This document shows, in pieces, positions 15,461 through 23,224 of a stretch of 57,571 bases of DNA. The notes beneath the pieces were generated by a model, which was given only the letters and a program-made list of their open reading frames with translations, was not told the DNA's origin and did no database searches. A program made the translations under genes and the position numbers. Each line of letters begins with the position of its first letter. The first letter of the stretch is position 1. Origin of the DNA: REEB426 sp964551975 (GTDB lineage: Bacteria > Actinomycetota > Actinomycetes > S36-B12); contig CAZKFI010000006.1 of the NCBI GenBank assembly GCA_964551975.1, positions 1 to 57,571 of the forward strand. Reading direction: 5' to 3'.

Positions 15461-16975
15461 TTATCCGCCGACTCGAATACGAGTTTTCCCTGTCCCGTAT
15501 CCATTCTTGAGTGCGGTGATGGTGTAGGTGCGATTACGCGGAGGAGCCTGAAGTCGAGCGCGACCCGAGCTGTCGGTTGTGGCTGAATCTCCCGCGACCT
15601 TTACCCGCACACCGCCAACCGGCTCGCCGGCATCGGTCACTATGACGTTGATAGAGCCGTTGCGACCCACGCGTGCTGGCGCTTCTAGCCCAAGAGTGCG
15701 CAGGGCTTGGGCATGCCACACGTTGACCTGGCCGTCAGCGGATCCGGAGGTTGCGACGATATCGACGTTCTCGTCGGCCAACTCTGGTGAGAACGCCGCG
15801 CTATTCGCAGCCACCTTCCAGAGTGCCTGGCTGCCAGTCGGCGCACCCAGGTCGCCCACCGCCCCCACGACGGTGACTGCCGTGTTTGTGTGGGCGGTCT
15901 TCACAGCGCCACCGGAAGTCCAGGCGACCCATAAGCGACCTCCCGTGCCGGCAGATAGCGAAATGCGGCTGGCGCCGGCGGAGTTTGGCACGTCGAGGGT
16001 TGCACCGGAAGCCACGTTCAGTATGCGAATACCGGTGACATCTGGGTAACCCAGCTTGTAGGCGACGTAGACGCCTCCACCGTTGCGGGCAACCATCGCT
16101 ACACGCTGCCCTGGCTCGATGGATGAAACCGTGCCGTTGTAGTCCGTTGCCGAGCCTGCGGCACGAGTGAAGGGGCCTTGATTTGGCAGGATCTGCCCCG
16201 TCCAGATGCCGTTCTCACCAGGGGCACTGCTGTTGCTGTAGAAGGCCGCGTATACCGCGCCAGTGCTTTGATCCTTCGCAGTAGCCGCGTTGTAGCCGCA
16301 GCAACCGGCAAGCCGGTACGTGCTGTCGGTCCCGATTGGCGCCGGGTCGGTTTGAGCCACGCCCACGTGCCAATTGAGTCCGGAGGTGGTTCCGGCATTG
16401 CCTACCCATACCGGACTCCCGTTGTAGTCAACTGCATCGTTTCCAACACCGACATAGGCGCTGGTGCTGGATGACAGAGCTCCCGGACTCACGGCCCACG
16501 TCAGGCCATCCTGTGACGTGGCGGCGTACTCGGCGCCGCTGGTGTTTGGAGCACCCGTGGTTGTGCTCTGGAGCCCGCTGAAGGCTAGAAATTGCTGTCC
16601 ATTGACACGGATAAGGCGTGGGTTGCCAATCAAGGACACCCAGTTGCTCAGAATCTCCCGCGCTGGTGTGACTGTGGCTCCGTCAAGTCCTACAACGGCT
16701 GTGTAATAAGCGGTGAGTTCGGGGCTGGTCTGGCCCTTCCAAATCACCTGTAACTGGTTTCCTATTCGTCCGGTGGTGGGCTCATCAATGTTCTGACCCT
16801 GCGGGTAGCGGGTTGAGGTGGGAAAGTTGGAGAGTTGAGTCCAGTCGCCAGCCCCACCTGCCTGAGCAGTTGGCGCCAACGTGAGTGCACCGGCAACCAT
16901 GGTGGTGGCTACGGCACCTAGGGCTACGCCGCGTTGTAGTCGACCCAAAGCGCGCGTCTTGAACAGGTTCATCAC
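15461..16975 (-). CDS. secreted protein with repeat (propeller-like) body and C-terminal Ig/transthyretin-like domain
   Basis: A 504-residue protein of unknown function. It has a Sec signal peptide (positively charged start, hydrophobic core, APTAQA cleavage region near residue 39). The body (about 45-410) has repeated short beta motifs rich in Gly, Ser, Thr, Trp and Asn (W-x-G, V-x-W, D-x-x-G), compatible with a sialidase/neuraminidase-like or propeller fold. The C-terminal 80 residues (NGSINVIVTDAGEPVGGVRV onward) resemble a carboxypeptidase-regulatory or PEGA-type beta sandwich. No catalytic motif is clear. No cell-wall anchor is seen, so it is probably released or held by its folds. Confidence 0.65.
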   Translation of the reverse strand: MMNLFKTRALGRLQRGVALGAVATTMVAGALTLAPTAQAGGAGDWTQLSNFPTSTRYPQGQNIDEPTTGRIGNQLQVIWKGQTSPELTAYYTAVVGLDGATVTPAREILSNWVSLIGNPRLIRVNGQQFLAFSGLQSTTTGAPNTSGAEYAATSQDGLTWAVSPGALSSSTSAYVGVGNDAVDYNGSPVWVGNAGTTSGLNWHVGVAQTDPAPIGTDSTYRLAGCCGYNAATAKDQSTGAVYAAFYSNSSAPGENGIWTGQILPNQGPFTRAAGSATDYNGTVSSIEPGQRVAMVARNGGGVYVAYKLGYPDVTGIRILNVASGATLDVPNSAGASRISLSAGTGGRLWVAWTSGGAVKTAHTNTAVTVVGAVGDLGAPTGSQALWKVAANSAAFSPELADENVDIVATSGSADGQVNVWHAQALRTLGLEAPARVGRNGSINVIVTDAGEPVGGVRVKVAGDSATTDSSGRARLQAPPRNRTYTITALKNGYGTGKTRIRVGG

Positions 16976-17042
16976 GACTCCGATCGTAAGGTGGGTGAAC
17001 CCTACTCTGGGGCCATGAATCGTTGCGATGTTCCGTGATTGT

Positions 17043-17402
17043 CTAGCCCCAGTAGGCGTCGGTCACCAGCCCGTCATTGACGATGAGGTTCACGCGATCA
17101 ATGCGGTAATCCATGGTGGCCGGACGTGGCTCTCCGTCAATTTGCACCACTCGTGAGGAGTAGCCCTGCTCATCGAGGCGCTGCTGCACCTCCTCGACGG
17201 CAAGGGGTTCCGCCAAGAGTTCAGTCAGCAGGGCTTGCTGTTCCGGGCTGATGTCGGGGTTCGCTGGCTGGGATGGCGCAGTGGAGCCGGATGAGGGATC
17301 GGCTGAACCTGGGCCTGTCATGGCACTCGAGCACCCGGCCAGCGCCAAGGCAGTGAGCGTTGTTGCGAGGATCGCGCCGACGATCTTGTCGCTTCGCTTC
17401 AC
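17043..17402 (-). CDS. small lipoprotein with I78-inhibitor-like domain
   Basis: A 119-residue protein starting at GTG (17402) after GGTGAG. It has a lipoprotein signal with lipobox L-A-G-C (Cys26), a Ser/Pro linker and a C-terminal domain of about 65 residues containing ATMDYRIDRVNLIVND. The T-M-D-x-R-x-D-R-x-N pattern is that of the peptidase inhibitor I78 family. A role in blocking external proteases at the cell surface is possible. Upstream in-frame codons exist but would remove the signal from the N-terminus. It starts the reverse-strand set that continues with the secreted repeat protein. Confidence 0.7.
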   Translation of the reverse strand: MKRSDKIVGAILATTLTALALAGCSSAMTGPGSADPSSGSTAPSQPANPDISPEQQALLTELLAEPLAVEEVQQRLDEQGYSSRVVQIDGEPRPATMDYRIDRVNLIVNDGLVTDAYWG

Positions 17403-17520
17403 GCGGTGCTCACCGTCGCAGCGGTGAATTGAACTGTCGATGTGGCCGGTCTGTGCACGCCTCATGACCCTGTGACGTCCTACGTCCAGCGCCAGTTCCA
17501 AGTGAGCAACTGCAATCGAA

Positions 17521-17552
17521 CGCGGTCCATGGAAAACGCGGTCCATGGAACA
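17521..17552. repeat. 16-base tandem direct repeat upstream of mraZ
   Basis: CGCGGTCCATGGAAAA followed at once by CGCGGTCCATGGAACA. Each copy has a CCATGG palindrome. It may be a two-site regulator target; no function is known. Confidence 0.6.
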
Positions 17553-17583
17553 GGACGTTGCATCGTGATTGACCCGCGTGCGT

Positions 17584-17599
17584 TCGAACGGGTGTTCGA
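17584..17599. promoter_or_regulatory. LexA (SOS) box upstream of the dcw cluster
   Basis: TCGAACGGGTGTTCGA fits TCGAAC-N4-GTTCGA exactly and differs from the box at 7947 by one spacer base. It lies where a -10 element would be for the -35-like TTGACC at 17569, and 170 bases before mraZ. The reverse-strand lipoprotein start is 182 bases away on the other side. Confidence 0.75.
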
Positions 17600-17612
17600 T
17601 TTGTGCGGCGCA

Positions 17613-17690
17613 TGGAGTGATGTGGAGGGGACTGTGGCACTTGATGGGGATTGAAGGTTGATAGTGGAGGAAAATGGAGTACAGTGGCGA
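17613..17690 (+). promoter_or_regulatory. MraZ-binding repeat array and mraZ promoter
   Basis: TGG triplets begin at 17613, 17623, 17635, 17645, 17665, 17675 and 17685, with AGG at 17655; most read TGGAG, TGGGG or TGGCG. A 10-bp period puts them on one face of the helix, as for the TGGG-type repeats bound by the MraZ ring. The last three overlap the promoter TTGATA-N16-TACAGT, so MraZ should repress its own operon. Confidence 0.7.
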
Positions 17691-17768
17691 GTCGAAGCAT
17701 GAGGGGGCAAGCCCGCCCACGGATGACCAAGTCGAGTAAGCCGAGCCCGTCGAGCAAAGGGAGGTGCG

Positions 17769-18197
17769 ATGTTCCTGGGAACGCACGCACCCCGGCTCGA
17801 CGACAAAGGCCGCTTGGTGCTTCCCGCGAAATTTCGCGATGGCCTGGCCGCTGGCCTGGTGATGACCAAGGGGCAGGAACGCTCAGTTGTGGTGTGGCCG
17901 GCTGCCGAGTTCGCTGGCTACGCCGAGCGCCTGAACGAGGCATCGCGTTCCGATGCTGCCGTGCGCGCCTATGTGCGAGTGCTCTTCTCGGGTGCCTTCG
18001 ACGAGATTCCCGATAAGCAGGGGCGCATCACCGTGCCTCAATCACTACGTGAATACGCCGGCCTCGACCGCGACGTGATCGTGGTGGGTAACGGCTCAAC
18101 TATCGAGATTTGGGATTCCCAGGCTTGGTCGAATTACTTGGCCGGACAGGAAGACGCGTTTTCGGCACTGAGTGAGGAGGTGGTGCCCGGCATCTGA
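17769..18197 (+). CDS. mraZ: transcriptional regulator MraZ
   Basis: A 142-residue protein with two SpoVT/AbrB-like beta domains. It begins MFLGTHAPRLDDKGRLVLPA and the second copy has DKQGRITVPQSLREYAGL, both typical of MraZ. MraZ forms a ring and binds TGG-type direct repeats before its own gene, controlling the dcw operon; such repeats are present at 17613-17690. The ribosome binding site is GGGAGG, 4 bases before the ATG. A 147-base gap with a strong secondary structure separates it from rsmH. Confidence 0.96.
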   Translation: MFLGTHAPRLDDKGRLVLPAKFRDGLAAGLVMTKGQERSVVVWPAAEFAGYAERLNEASRSDAAVRAYVRVLFSGAFDEIPDKQGRITVPQSLREYAGLDRDVIVVGNGSTIEIWDSQAWSNYLAGQEDAFSALSEEVVPGI

Positions 18198-18214
18198 GTG
18201 CAGTTCGTGTGGTG

Positions 18215-18292
18215 AGGTCTCCACCCGCTTCCCGCAGACTTCCTGGCGCACTTCCCCGGTGCCAGGCCGCTCACTGAAGCGGGGGGAGACCT
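18215..18292 (+). ncRNA. branched stem structure in the mraZ-rsmH gap
   Basis: Outer stem: 18215-18231 pairs with 18276-18292 (16 pairs and one A/G mismatch). Inner stem: CCTGGC (18242-18247) with GCCAGG (18261-18266). The structure ends 38 bases before the GGGAGG site of rsmH. No U-run follows. It may be a cis-acting element that sets rsmH and ftsL expression relative to mraZ, or an mRNA processing site. Confidence 0.5.
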
Positions 18293-18344
18293 GGCCGCAC
18301 GAAAGCCAAGAATGCCGACGGCACCATCAGGGAGGCCCACAGCA

Positions 18345-19304
18345 ATGTGTCCACCTGCAGTGGTTCACGTACCGGTGATGGTCGCCGAGGTGACCGAGGT
18401 CCTCGCACCAGCGCTCAGCGGTACGCATGCGGTCATGGTCGACGCCACATTGGGCCTCGGTGGCCACAGTGCGGCACTCCTTGCATCGTTCCCGGCACTA
18501 CGAGTGATCGGTATAGACCGCGATCCCCAGGCGTTGGACCTCGCTGGCCGCCGACTCGCGGACTTCGGGAACCGGGTGAGTTTGCATCAGGCGCGCTACG
18601 ACGAAGTCTCCGACGTGCTGGCGGAACTAGACATCGAGTGCGTCAATGGGTTCCTACTGGACCTTGGCGTCTCGTCTTTGCAGTTGGATTCCCTCAATCG
18701 CGGATTCTCCTACTCGCAGGATGCGCCGCTGGATATGCGGATGAACCCCGCTGATGATCAGACTGCTGGCGATATCGTCAACACCTACGACGCCAGAGCT
18801 CTGGCACGAGTTCTTCGCCAGTTCGGCGAGGAGCGCTTTGCTGAGCGCATTGCTGCGGCGATTGTTCGCGAGCGAGCTGCGGCTCCTTTCACCAACAGCG
18901 CACGGCTCTGCGACGTCGTGAAGGAAGCTATCCCAGCGGCAACGCGTCGTACGGGCGGCAATCCAGTCAAGCGCACGTTTCAGGCCCTGCGCATCGAAGT
19001 CAACGATGAGTTGCGAAGTCTCAGTCAGGCAATGCCCGCAGCCCTGCAGGTCCTGTGTCTGCACGGTCGGATTGCAGTGCTCACCTATCACTCGCTTGAG
19101 GACCGTGTGGTGAAGCGAGCACTCCAAAACGGTGCGCAGCCGCCCGTTCCTGATGAGGTCCGGCGAATCGTGGGTCCGCCAGAGCCGTGGCTGCGGCTAC
19201 TCAATCGAGGTGGCCGTACGCCAACTGATGCCGAGGTCACGGCGAATCCGAGGGCAGGGTCTGCACGGTTGCGTGCCGCCGAACGGATCGGATGGGCGGC
19301 ATGA
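18345..19304 (+). CDS. rsmH: 16S rRNA (cytosine(1402)-N4)-methyltransferase RsmH
   Basis: A 319-residue SAM-dependent methyltransferase. Seen: HVPVMVAEV at the N-terminus, the glycine motif DATLGLGGHS, DRDPQAL, DLGVSSLQLD, the RGFSY-DAPLDMRM motif, and LTYHSLEDRVVK. It methylates C1402 in the ribosome P site. The ATG at 18345 is chosen because GGGAGG (18330-18335) lies 9 bases before it; an ATG at 18312 is in frame but has no such site. The stop overlaps ftsL (ATGA). Confidence 0.96.
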   Translation: MCPPAVVHVPVMVAEVTEVLAPALSGTHAVMVDATLGLGGHSAALLASFPALRVIGIDRDPQALDLAGRRLADFGNRVSLHQARYDEVSDVLAELDIECVNGFLLDLGVSSLQLDSLNRGFSYSQDAPLDMRMNPADDQTAGDIVNTYDARALARVLRQFGEERFAERIAAAIVRERAAAPFTNSARLCDVVKEAIPAATRRTGGNPVKRTFQALRIEVNDELRSLSQAMPAALQVLCLHGRIAVLTYHSLEDRVVKRALQNGAQPPVPDEVRRIVGPPEPWLRLLNRGGRTPTDAEVTANPRAGSARLRAAERIGWAA

Positions 19305-19789
19305 GTACGGTCAGCACAGCTCGCTCCGACGTTGCGAGGGCGACACCTCGTCATCCTCGTTCGGCGCCACCTCGTCTCCGCCTGGTTCATTCGCGGGGGC
19401 GGCATCGCGCAGGCGCTCAGGCATCCGGGCATGCGGGTCGAGGGGTCTTCATCCTGCTCGTCGGGCTCCTGCTGATCTCGGGTCTCCTTGGCTTGCTCAT
19501 GATCAACACTGCGCTGGCACAGGGTGCATTCACCACCAGCACTCTGCAGCAACGCCTTGGGGAGTTGTCCGCACAGGAGTCCGCTCTCGCTGAGCAGATT
19601 GCCCTGATGAGTGCCCCCCAGGCCTTAGAGCGCAGGGCGCGAGCCCTAGGCATGGTGCGCATGCGCAAAGCGGCGTTCTTGGACCTGCGGGATGGCACCG
19701 TGGCCGGTACTCCACGCGTTGTGCGGGTTCCCGGGCTTGCGTCAGCTACGGGTGATCCCGCACTCGCCGGTGGGCGTGATCGGCCTTGA
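19301..19789 (+). CDS. ftsL: FtsL-like cell division protein
   Basis: A 162-residue bitopic protein: a basic cytoplasmic part of about 50 residues, one membrane helix (VFILLVGLLLISGLLGLLMI, about 50-69), then a coiled-coil stretch with LQQRLGELSAQESALAEQI. This is the plan of FtsL, which forms a complex with FtsQ and FtsB in the divisome. FtsL is poorly conserved, so the name rests mainly on layout and position between rsmH and ftsI. The ATG overlaps the rsmH stop by four bases, and the 3' end overlaps ftsI. Confidence 0.88.
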   Translation: MSTVSTARSDVARATPRHPRSAPPRLRLVHSRGRHRAGAQASGHAGRGVFILLVGLLLISGLLGLLMINTALAQGAFTTSTLQQRLGELSAQESALAEQIALMSAPQALERRARALGMVRMRKAAFLDLRDGTVAGTPRVVRVPGLASATGDPALAGGRDRP

Positions 19790-21585
19790 GTCAGGTCCCT
19801 ACGCGACGCAGAATGCGTGCCCGACGGGGTCGAGCACAGGCCGGTGCCCTAACCGTTGCGTCGGAATCACACGTCGACACACGTCGGCGTGTGGTGATGC
19901 TGCGCGTCGCTCTTGTAGTCGTGCTTGCCCTCTTCGCCGGGCGTCTGGTGGAACTCCAAGCAGTCCGTGGTGAGACTCTGGCTGGCGCTGCCCTGGATCA
20001 ACGCCTGCGAACCACCGAGATCCCAGCGGCACGTGGTGCAATCCTGGACGCCAATGGTCAGCCATTGGCACTGAGCATCGACGCTCGAAACATCACGGCA
20101 GATCAAACGCTCGTCGAAGACCCGGTAGCGACCGGCAAGGCTCTGGCCGCAGTCCTCGGAGCCGATGCGGCAACCATTGCCGAACGACTTGCAGGCACTC
20201 GGCGGTTCATCTACGTCGCCAAGGGAATCAGTCCACAGACCTGGGATCGCATCGAGGAATTGGCACTGCCGGGAATCTTCAGCGAACCGACCACTCGCCG
20301 TATCTACCCCGCAGGCACCACTGCGGCGAACATCCTCGGGTTCGTTGGAGCCGATGGGGCTGGGCTTGGTGGAGTGGAGTACGCCTACGAATCGCTCCTG
20401 GCTGGCGAGCCAGGGTCGATGACCTACGAGCGAGGCCCTGGTGGACGCCCGATTCCGACCGCAGTTCAACAGGCGCTGCCAGCGGTTCCCGGATCTGCCA
20501 TCCAATTGACCATCAACAGCGATATTCAGTTCGCTGCGCAGCGGGCACTGGAACAGGCACTGCGCCGCGCTCGAGCTGATAGCGGCACGGTCGTTGTCAT
20601 GGAACCCAAGACTGGGCGCATTCTCGCGTTGGTTGCCCTGCCCACATTCGACCCGGGTAAGCCCGGTGCGTCCCCGGCGGAGGATCGTGGCAATCGTGCA
20701 CTCAGTGATGTCTTTGAGCCTGGCTCCACGAGCAAAGTCATGACGCTTGCCGCCGTCATCGAGGAGGGTAAGGCGACGCCAACGTCGGTTCTGAAGTTAC
20801 CCCCGACGCTGGAGCGCGGTGACAAAGTGTTCCGGGATGTCGATCCCCACGGCACCATCAATATGACGCTCGCCGGCATCATGGCGCGATCGAGCAATAT
20901 CGGCACAATCCTTGCGGCCGAGCGCATCGGGGGTCGACAGTTGTGGAAGTACCTGCGCAAATTTGGTATCGGGAGTCCAACCGGTCTGAACTTTCCGGGT
21001 GAGAGTGCAGGAAAACTGCGCGACTACAGCACCTGGACGGCGACGTCCTTTCCAACCATTGCCTTCGGTCAAGGGGTGAGTGTGAATGCCCTGCAGGTCG
21101 CCAGCGTGTACTCCACCATCGCCAATGATGGCCTCCGGCTCACGCCGCGTCTGGTCGAGGCCGTGATCGCACCGGATGGCACGGTAGCCGAAACCCCGCC
21201 TGGTAAGCGCGTGCGAGTGGTGAGCCCACAGACCGCTCGCGATGTACGACGGATGCTGGAACTGGTGGTTTCGGATCGTGGAACTGCGCCGGCGGCACAG
21301 ATCGACGGGTACCGCGTCGGCGGCAAGACCGGCACGGCGATGTACGTGGATCCTGACTGTGGCTGCTATGCCGACGGCGTGGTGGCTTCGTTCGTCGGCC
21401 TGGCCCCGGCCGATGACCCAGAGCTGGTAGTTGCAGTATCGATTGTTAACCCGCGTAATGGCCGATACGGCGGTCAATTGGCAGCGCCTGTCTTTCGCAA
21501 GGTCATGTCCTACGCCCTGCAGGCGCAACACGTCGCGCCAACCAGCACCAAGGCTTCGTACCTGCCCGTGATGTCTGGGGAATGA
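19786..21585 (+). CDS. ftsI: peptidoglycan transpeptidase FtsI (class B PBP3)
   Basis: A 599-residue class B penicillin-binding protein. It has a basic N-terminus, one membrane helix (about residues 38-55), a dimerisation/pedestal domain with the RGAILDANGQPLA motif, and a transpeptidase domain with S-T-S-K (Ser314), S-S-N, and K-T-G-T (Lys514). It crosslinks septal peptidoglycan outside the membrane in partnership with FtsW. The likely start is TTG at 19786, which overlaps the ftsL stop (TTGA); an ATG at 19813 is an alternative. No PASTA domain is seen. Confidence 0.96.
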   Translation: MSQVPTRRRMRARRGRAQAGALTVASESHVDTRRRVVMLRVALVVVLALFAGRLVELQAVRGETLAGAALDQRLRTTEIPAARGAILDANGQPLALSIDARNITADQTLVEDPVATGKALAAVLGADAATIAERLAGTRRFIYVAKGISPQTWDRIEELALPGIFSEPTTRRIYPAGTTAANILGFVGADGAGLGGVEYAYESLLAGEPGSMTYERGPGGRPIPTAVQQALPAVPGSAIQLTINSDIQFAAQRALEQALRRARADSGTVVVMEPKTGRILALVALPTFDPGKPGASPAEDRGNRALSDVFEPGSTSKVMTLAAVIEEGKATPTSVLKLPPTLERGDKVFRDVDPHGTINMTLAGIMARSSNIGTILAAERIGGRQLWKYLRKFGIGSPTGLNFPGESAGKLRDYSTWTATSFPTIAFGQGVSVNALQVASVYSTIANDGLRLTPRLVEAVIAPDGTVAETPPGKRVRVVSPQTARDVRRMLELVVSDRGTAPAAQIDGYRVGGKTGTAMYVDPDCGCYADGVVASFVGLAPADDPELVVAVSIVNPRNGRYGGQLAAPVFRKVMSYALQAQHVAPTSTKASYLPVMSGE

Positions 21586-21634
21586 TGGCCTAGAACGGCA
21601 TCAAACTGAGGCAGCGAAGGAGGGTGTGCAGGGG

Positions 21635-23224
21635 ATGCTCCGACCCAAGCTGGATCCACACCCATTGATTTGCATCGCAGCGGCAATCGAAGCCGATGCT
21701 TCGGGGCGGGAGCGATTGAATCGCGTTTTCGCGAGTGGAGTTGAACTGGATTCTCGCTTGGTGCTGCCAGGTGATCTCTTCGTTGCCCTTCCCGGACGGA
21801 CCGTTCATGGTGCCGCCCACGCCGAACAGGCGATTCAGCGCGGTGCCGTCGCAATCCTTACTGACCCGACTGGGCAGGCCCAGTTAAGGGATCGCTCCGT
21901 TCCCATCTTCGTCACGCAAGACCTGCGCAAACGTCTCGGCGTAGTGGCCGCCCAGGTTTATCGCACAAGTGAGGGTGCATCCGCGCGCCAGGCCATGCAG
22001 GTGCTCGCTGTCACAGGGACCAATGGCAAGACCACCGTGGCGCACCTAGTGGAAGCAGGTCTGCGCGCCAGTGGTCTGGTGACCGGACTGATTGGGACCA
22101 TTGGCATCACCATTGGTCAGGAGCACTGGGCCACACCTCGAACCACGCCAGAATCCGTCCATCTTCACGCTGCACTCGCCGCAATGGCTCAGCGAGGAGT
22201 TCAGGCCGTAGCCCTGGAAGCCAGTAGCCATGCCCTGGCGGAAGGACGCCTTGATGGCCTGATCATGGACGTTGCCGGCTTCACCAACCTGAGTCAGGAT
22301 CATCTGGACTACCACGGCGACATGGAGAGCTACTTCCTCGCCAAGGCTCAGTTGTTCACCCCGCACCATGCCAGGCTCGGGGTCATAGGAATCGACGATC
22401 CCTATGGTCGCCGGTTGGCCTCACTGGCAGCAATTGACGTGCAAACCTGGTCAGCCGGTGACGATCAGCGCCCATGCCTCAGCGAAGCCGATTGGCGACT
22501 ACAACCTGCTGGCGCAGCGGATCAATGGATCGCAGTGGGTCCCGGTGTGGGCCCACAGGAATTGCAGCCACCGCTTCCGGGGGCCTTCAACCGTGCGAAT
22601 GCGCTCTGCGCCTACGCGATGCTGTGTCGCGCCGGTATTCCCGCCGAGGTGGCGGCCGCCGGGCTGAGCGCGGTTGTGGTGCCGGGTCGCATGGAATCCG
22701 TTCGAGTAGCACCCGAGCAGCAGGTGCTGGCCCTCGTGGATTACGCGCACACACCCGAGGCAATTGACCGGGTTCTGCGGACCTTCCAGGCTCAACGCGG
22801 TGAGCCGCCACGCAAACTCATCGCGGTCATCGGTGCCGGTGGCAATCGTGACCGTGAAAAGCGCCCGGCGATGGGGGCTGCAGCGGCTGAGTTGGCGGAT
22901 GTGGTCATCGTCACCGACGACAATCCCCGGGATGAAGATCCAGTCAGTATCCGCGCTGCTGTGCTGTCTGGTACTCGCAGCCCGAATTCACAGGCACGTG
23001 TGATGGAAGTGGCTGATCGGTCGGCAGCCATCCGAGCGGCCGTGCAGCAAGCGCTGCCGGATGGAATTGTGGCCGTTTTGGGCAAGGGTCACGAAACGAC
23101 GCAGGAGGTAGCCGGACTGATGGAGCCGTTTGACGACCGCCTGCATCTGGCGCAAGCGCTGCGAGATGTATCCGGATGGGGAACCGGCGAAGTGAGCCTC
23201 AGCGAGCGAGGCTCCCATGATTGA
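21635..23224 (+). CDS. murE: UDP-MurNAc-tripeptide synthetase MurE (meso-DAP type)
   Basis: A 529-residue Mur ligase. Seen: the ATP loop TGTNGKTT (about residue 130), the ASSHAL segment, DYAHTP, and D-N-P-R (residues 429-432), the motif that selects meso-diaminopimelate over lysine. It adds the third residue of the stem peptide in the cytoplasm, so the wall is predicted to be of the DAP type. The ATG at 21635 lies about 10 bases after AAGGAGGG; GTG 21626 is too close. The 3' end overlaps murF by 8 bases. Confidence 0.96.
   Translation: MLRPKLDPHPLICIAAAIEADASGRERLNRVFASGVELDSRLVLPGDLFVALPGRTVHGAAHAEQAIQRGAVAILTDPTGQAQLRDRSVPIFVTQDLRKRLGVVAAQVYRTSEGASARQAMQVLAVTGTNGKTTVAHLVEAGLRASGLVTGLIGTIGITIGQEHWATPRTTPESVHLHAALAAMAQRGVQAVALEASSHALAEGRLDGLIMDVAGFTNLSQDHLDYHGDMESYFLAKAQLFTPHHARLGVIGIDDPYGRRLASLAAIDVQTWSAGDDQRPCLSEADWRLQPAGAADQWIAVGPGVGPQELQPPLPGAFNRANALCAYAMLCRAGIPAEVAAAGLSAVVVPGRMESVRVAPEQQVLALVDYAHTPEAIDRVLRTFQAQRGEPPRKLIAVIGAGGNRDREKRPAMGAAAAELADVVIVTDDNPRDEDPVSIRAAVLSGTRSPNSQARVMEVADRSAAIRAAVQQALPDGIVAVLGKGHETTQEVAGLMEPFDDRLHLAQALRDVSGWGTGEVSLSERGSHD

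Larger units (their letters stand above)
17403..17768. promoter_or_regulatory. 366-base regulatory region between the I78-like lipoprotein and mraZ
   Basis: No supportable gene. From left to right it holds: a 16-base direct repeat with CCATGG cores (17521-17552); TTGACC (17569-17574), a possible -35 box; a perfect LexA box (17584-17599); a 10-base-periodic TGG array (17613-17690); a likely main promoter, TTGATA (17658-17663), 16 bases, TACAGT (17680-17685); and the mraZ ribosome binding site GGGAGG (17759-17764). Confidence 0.7.

Noticed and set aside
17521..17552. CRISPR or attachment-site repeat
   Set aside because: Only two adjacent 16-base copies without spacers, no cas or integrase genes nearby.
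17442..17654. Forward ORF across the mraZ upstream region
   Set aside because: It overlaps the LexA box and the MraZ repeats, has no ribosome binding site, and its product resembles nothing; it is most likely chance.
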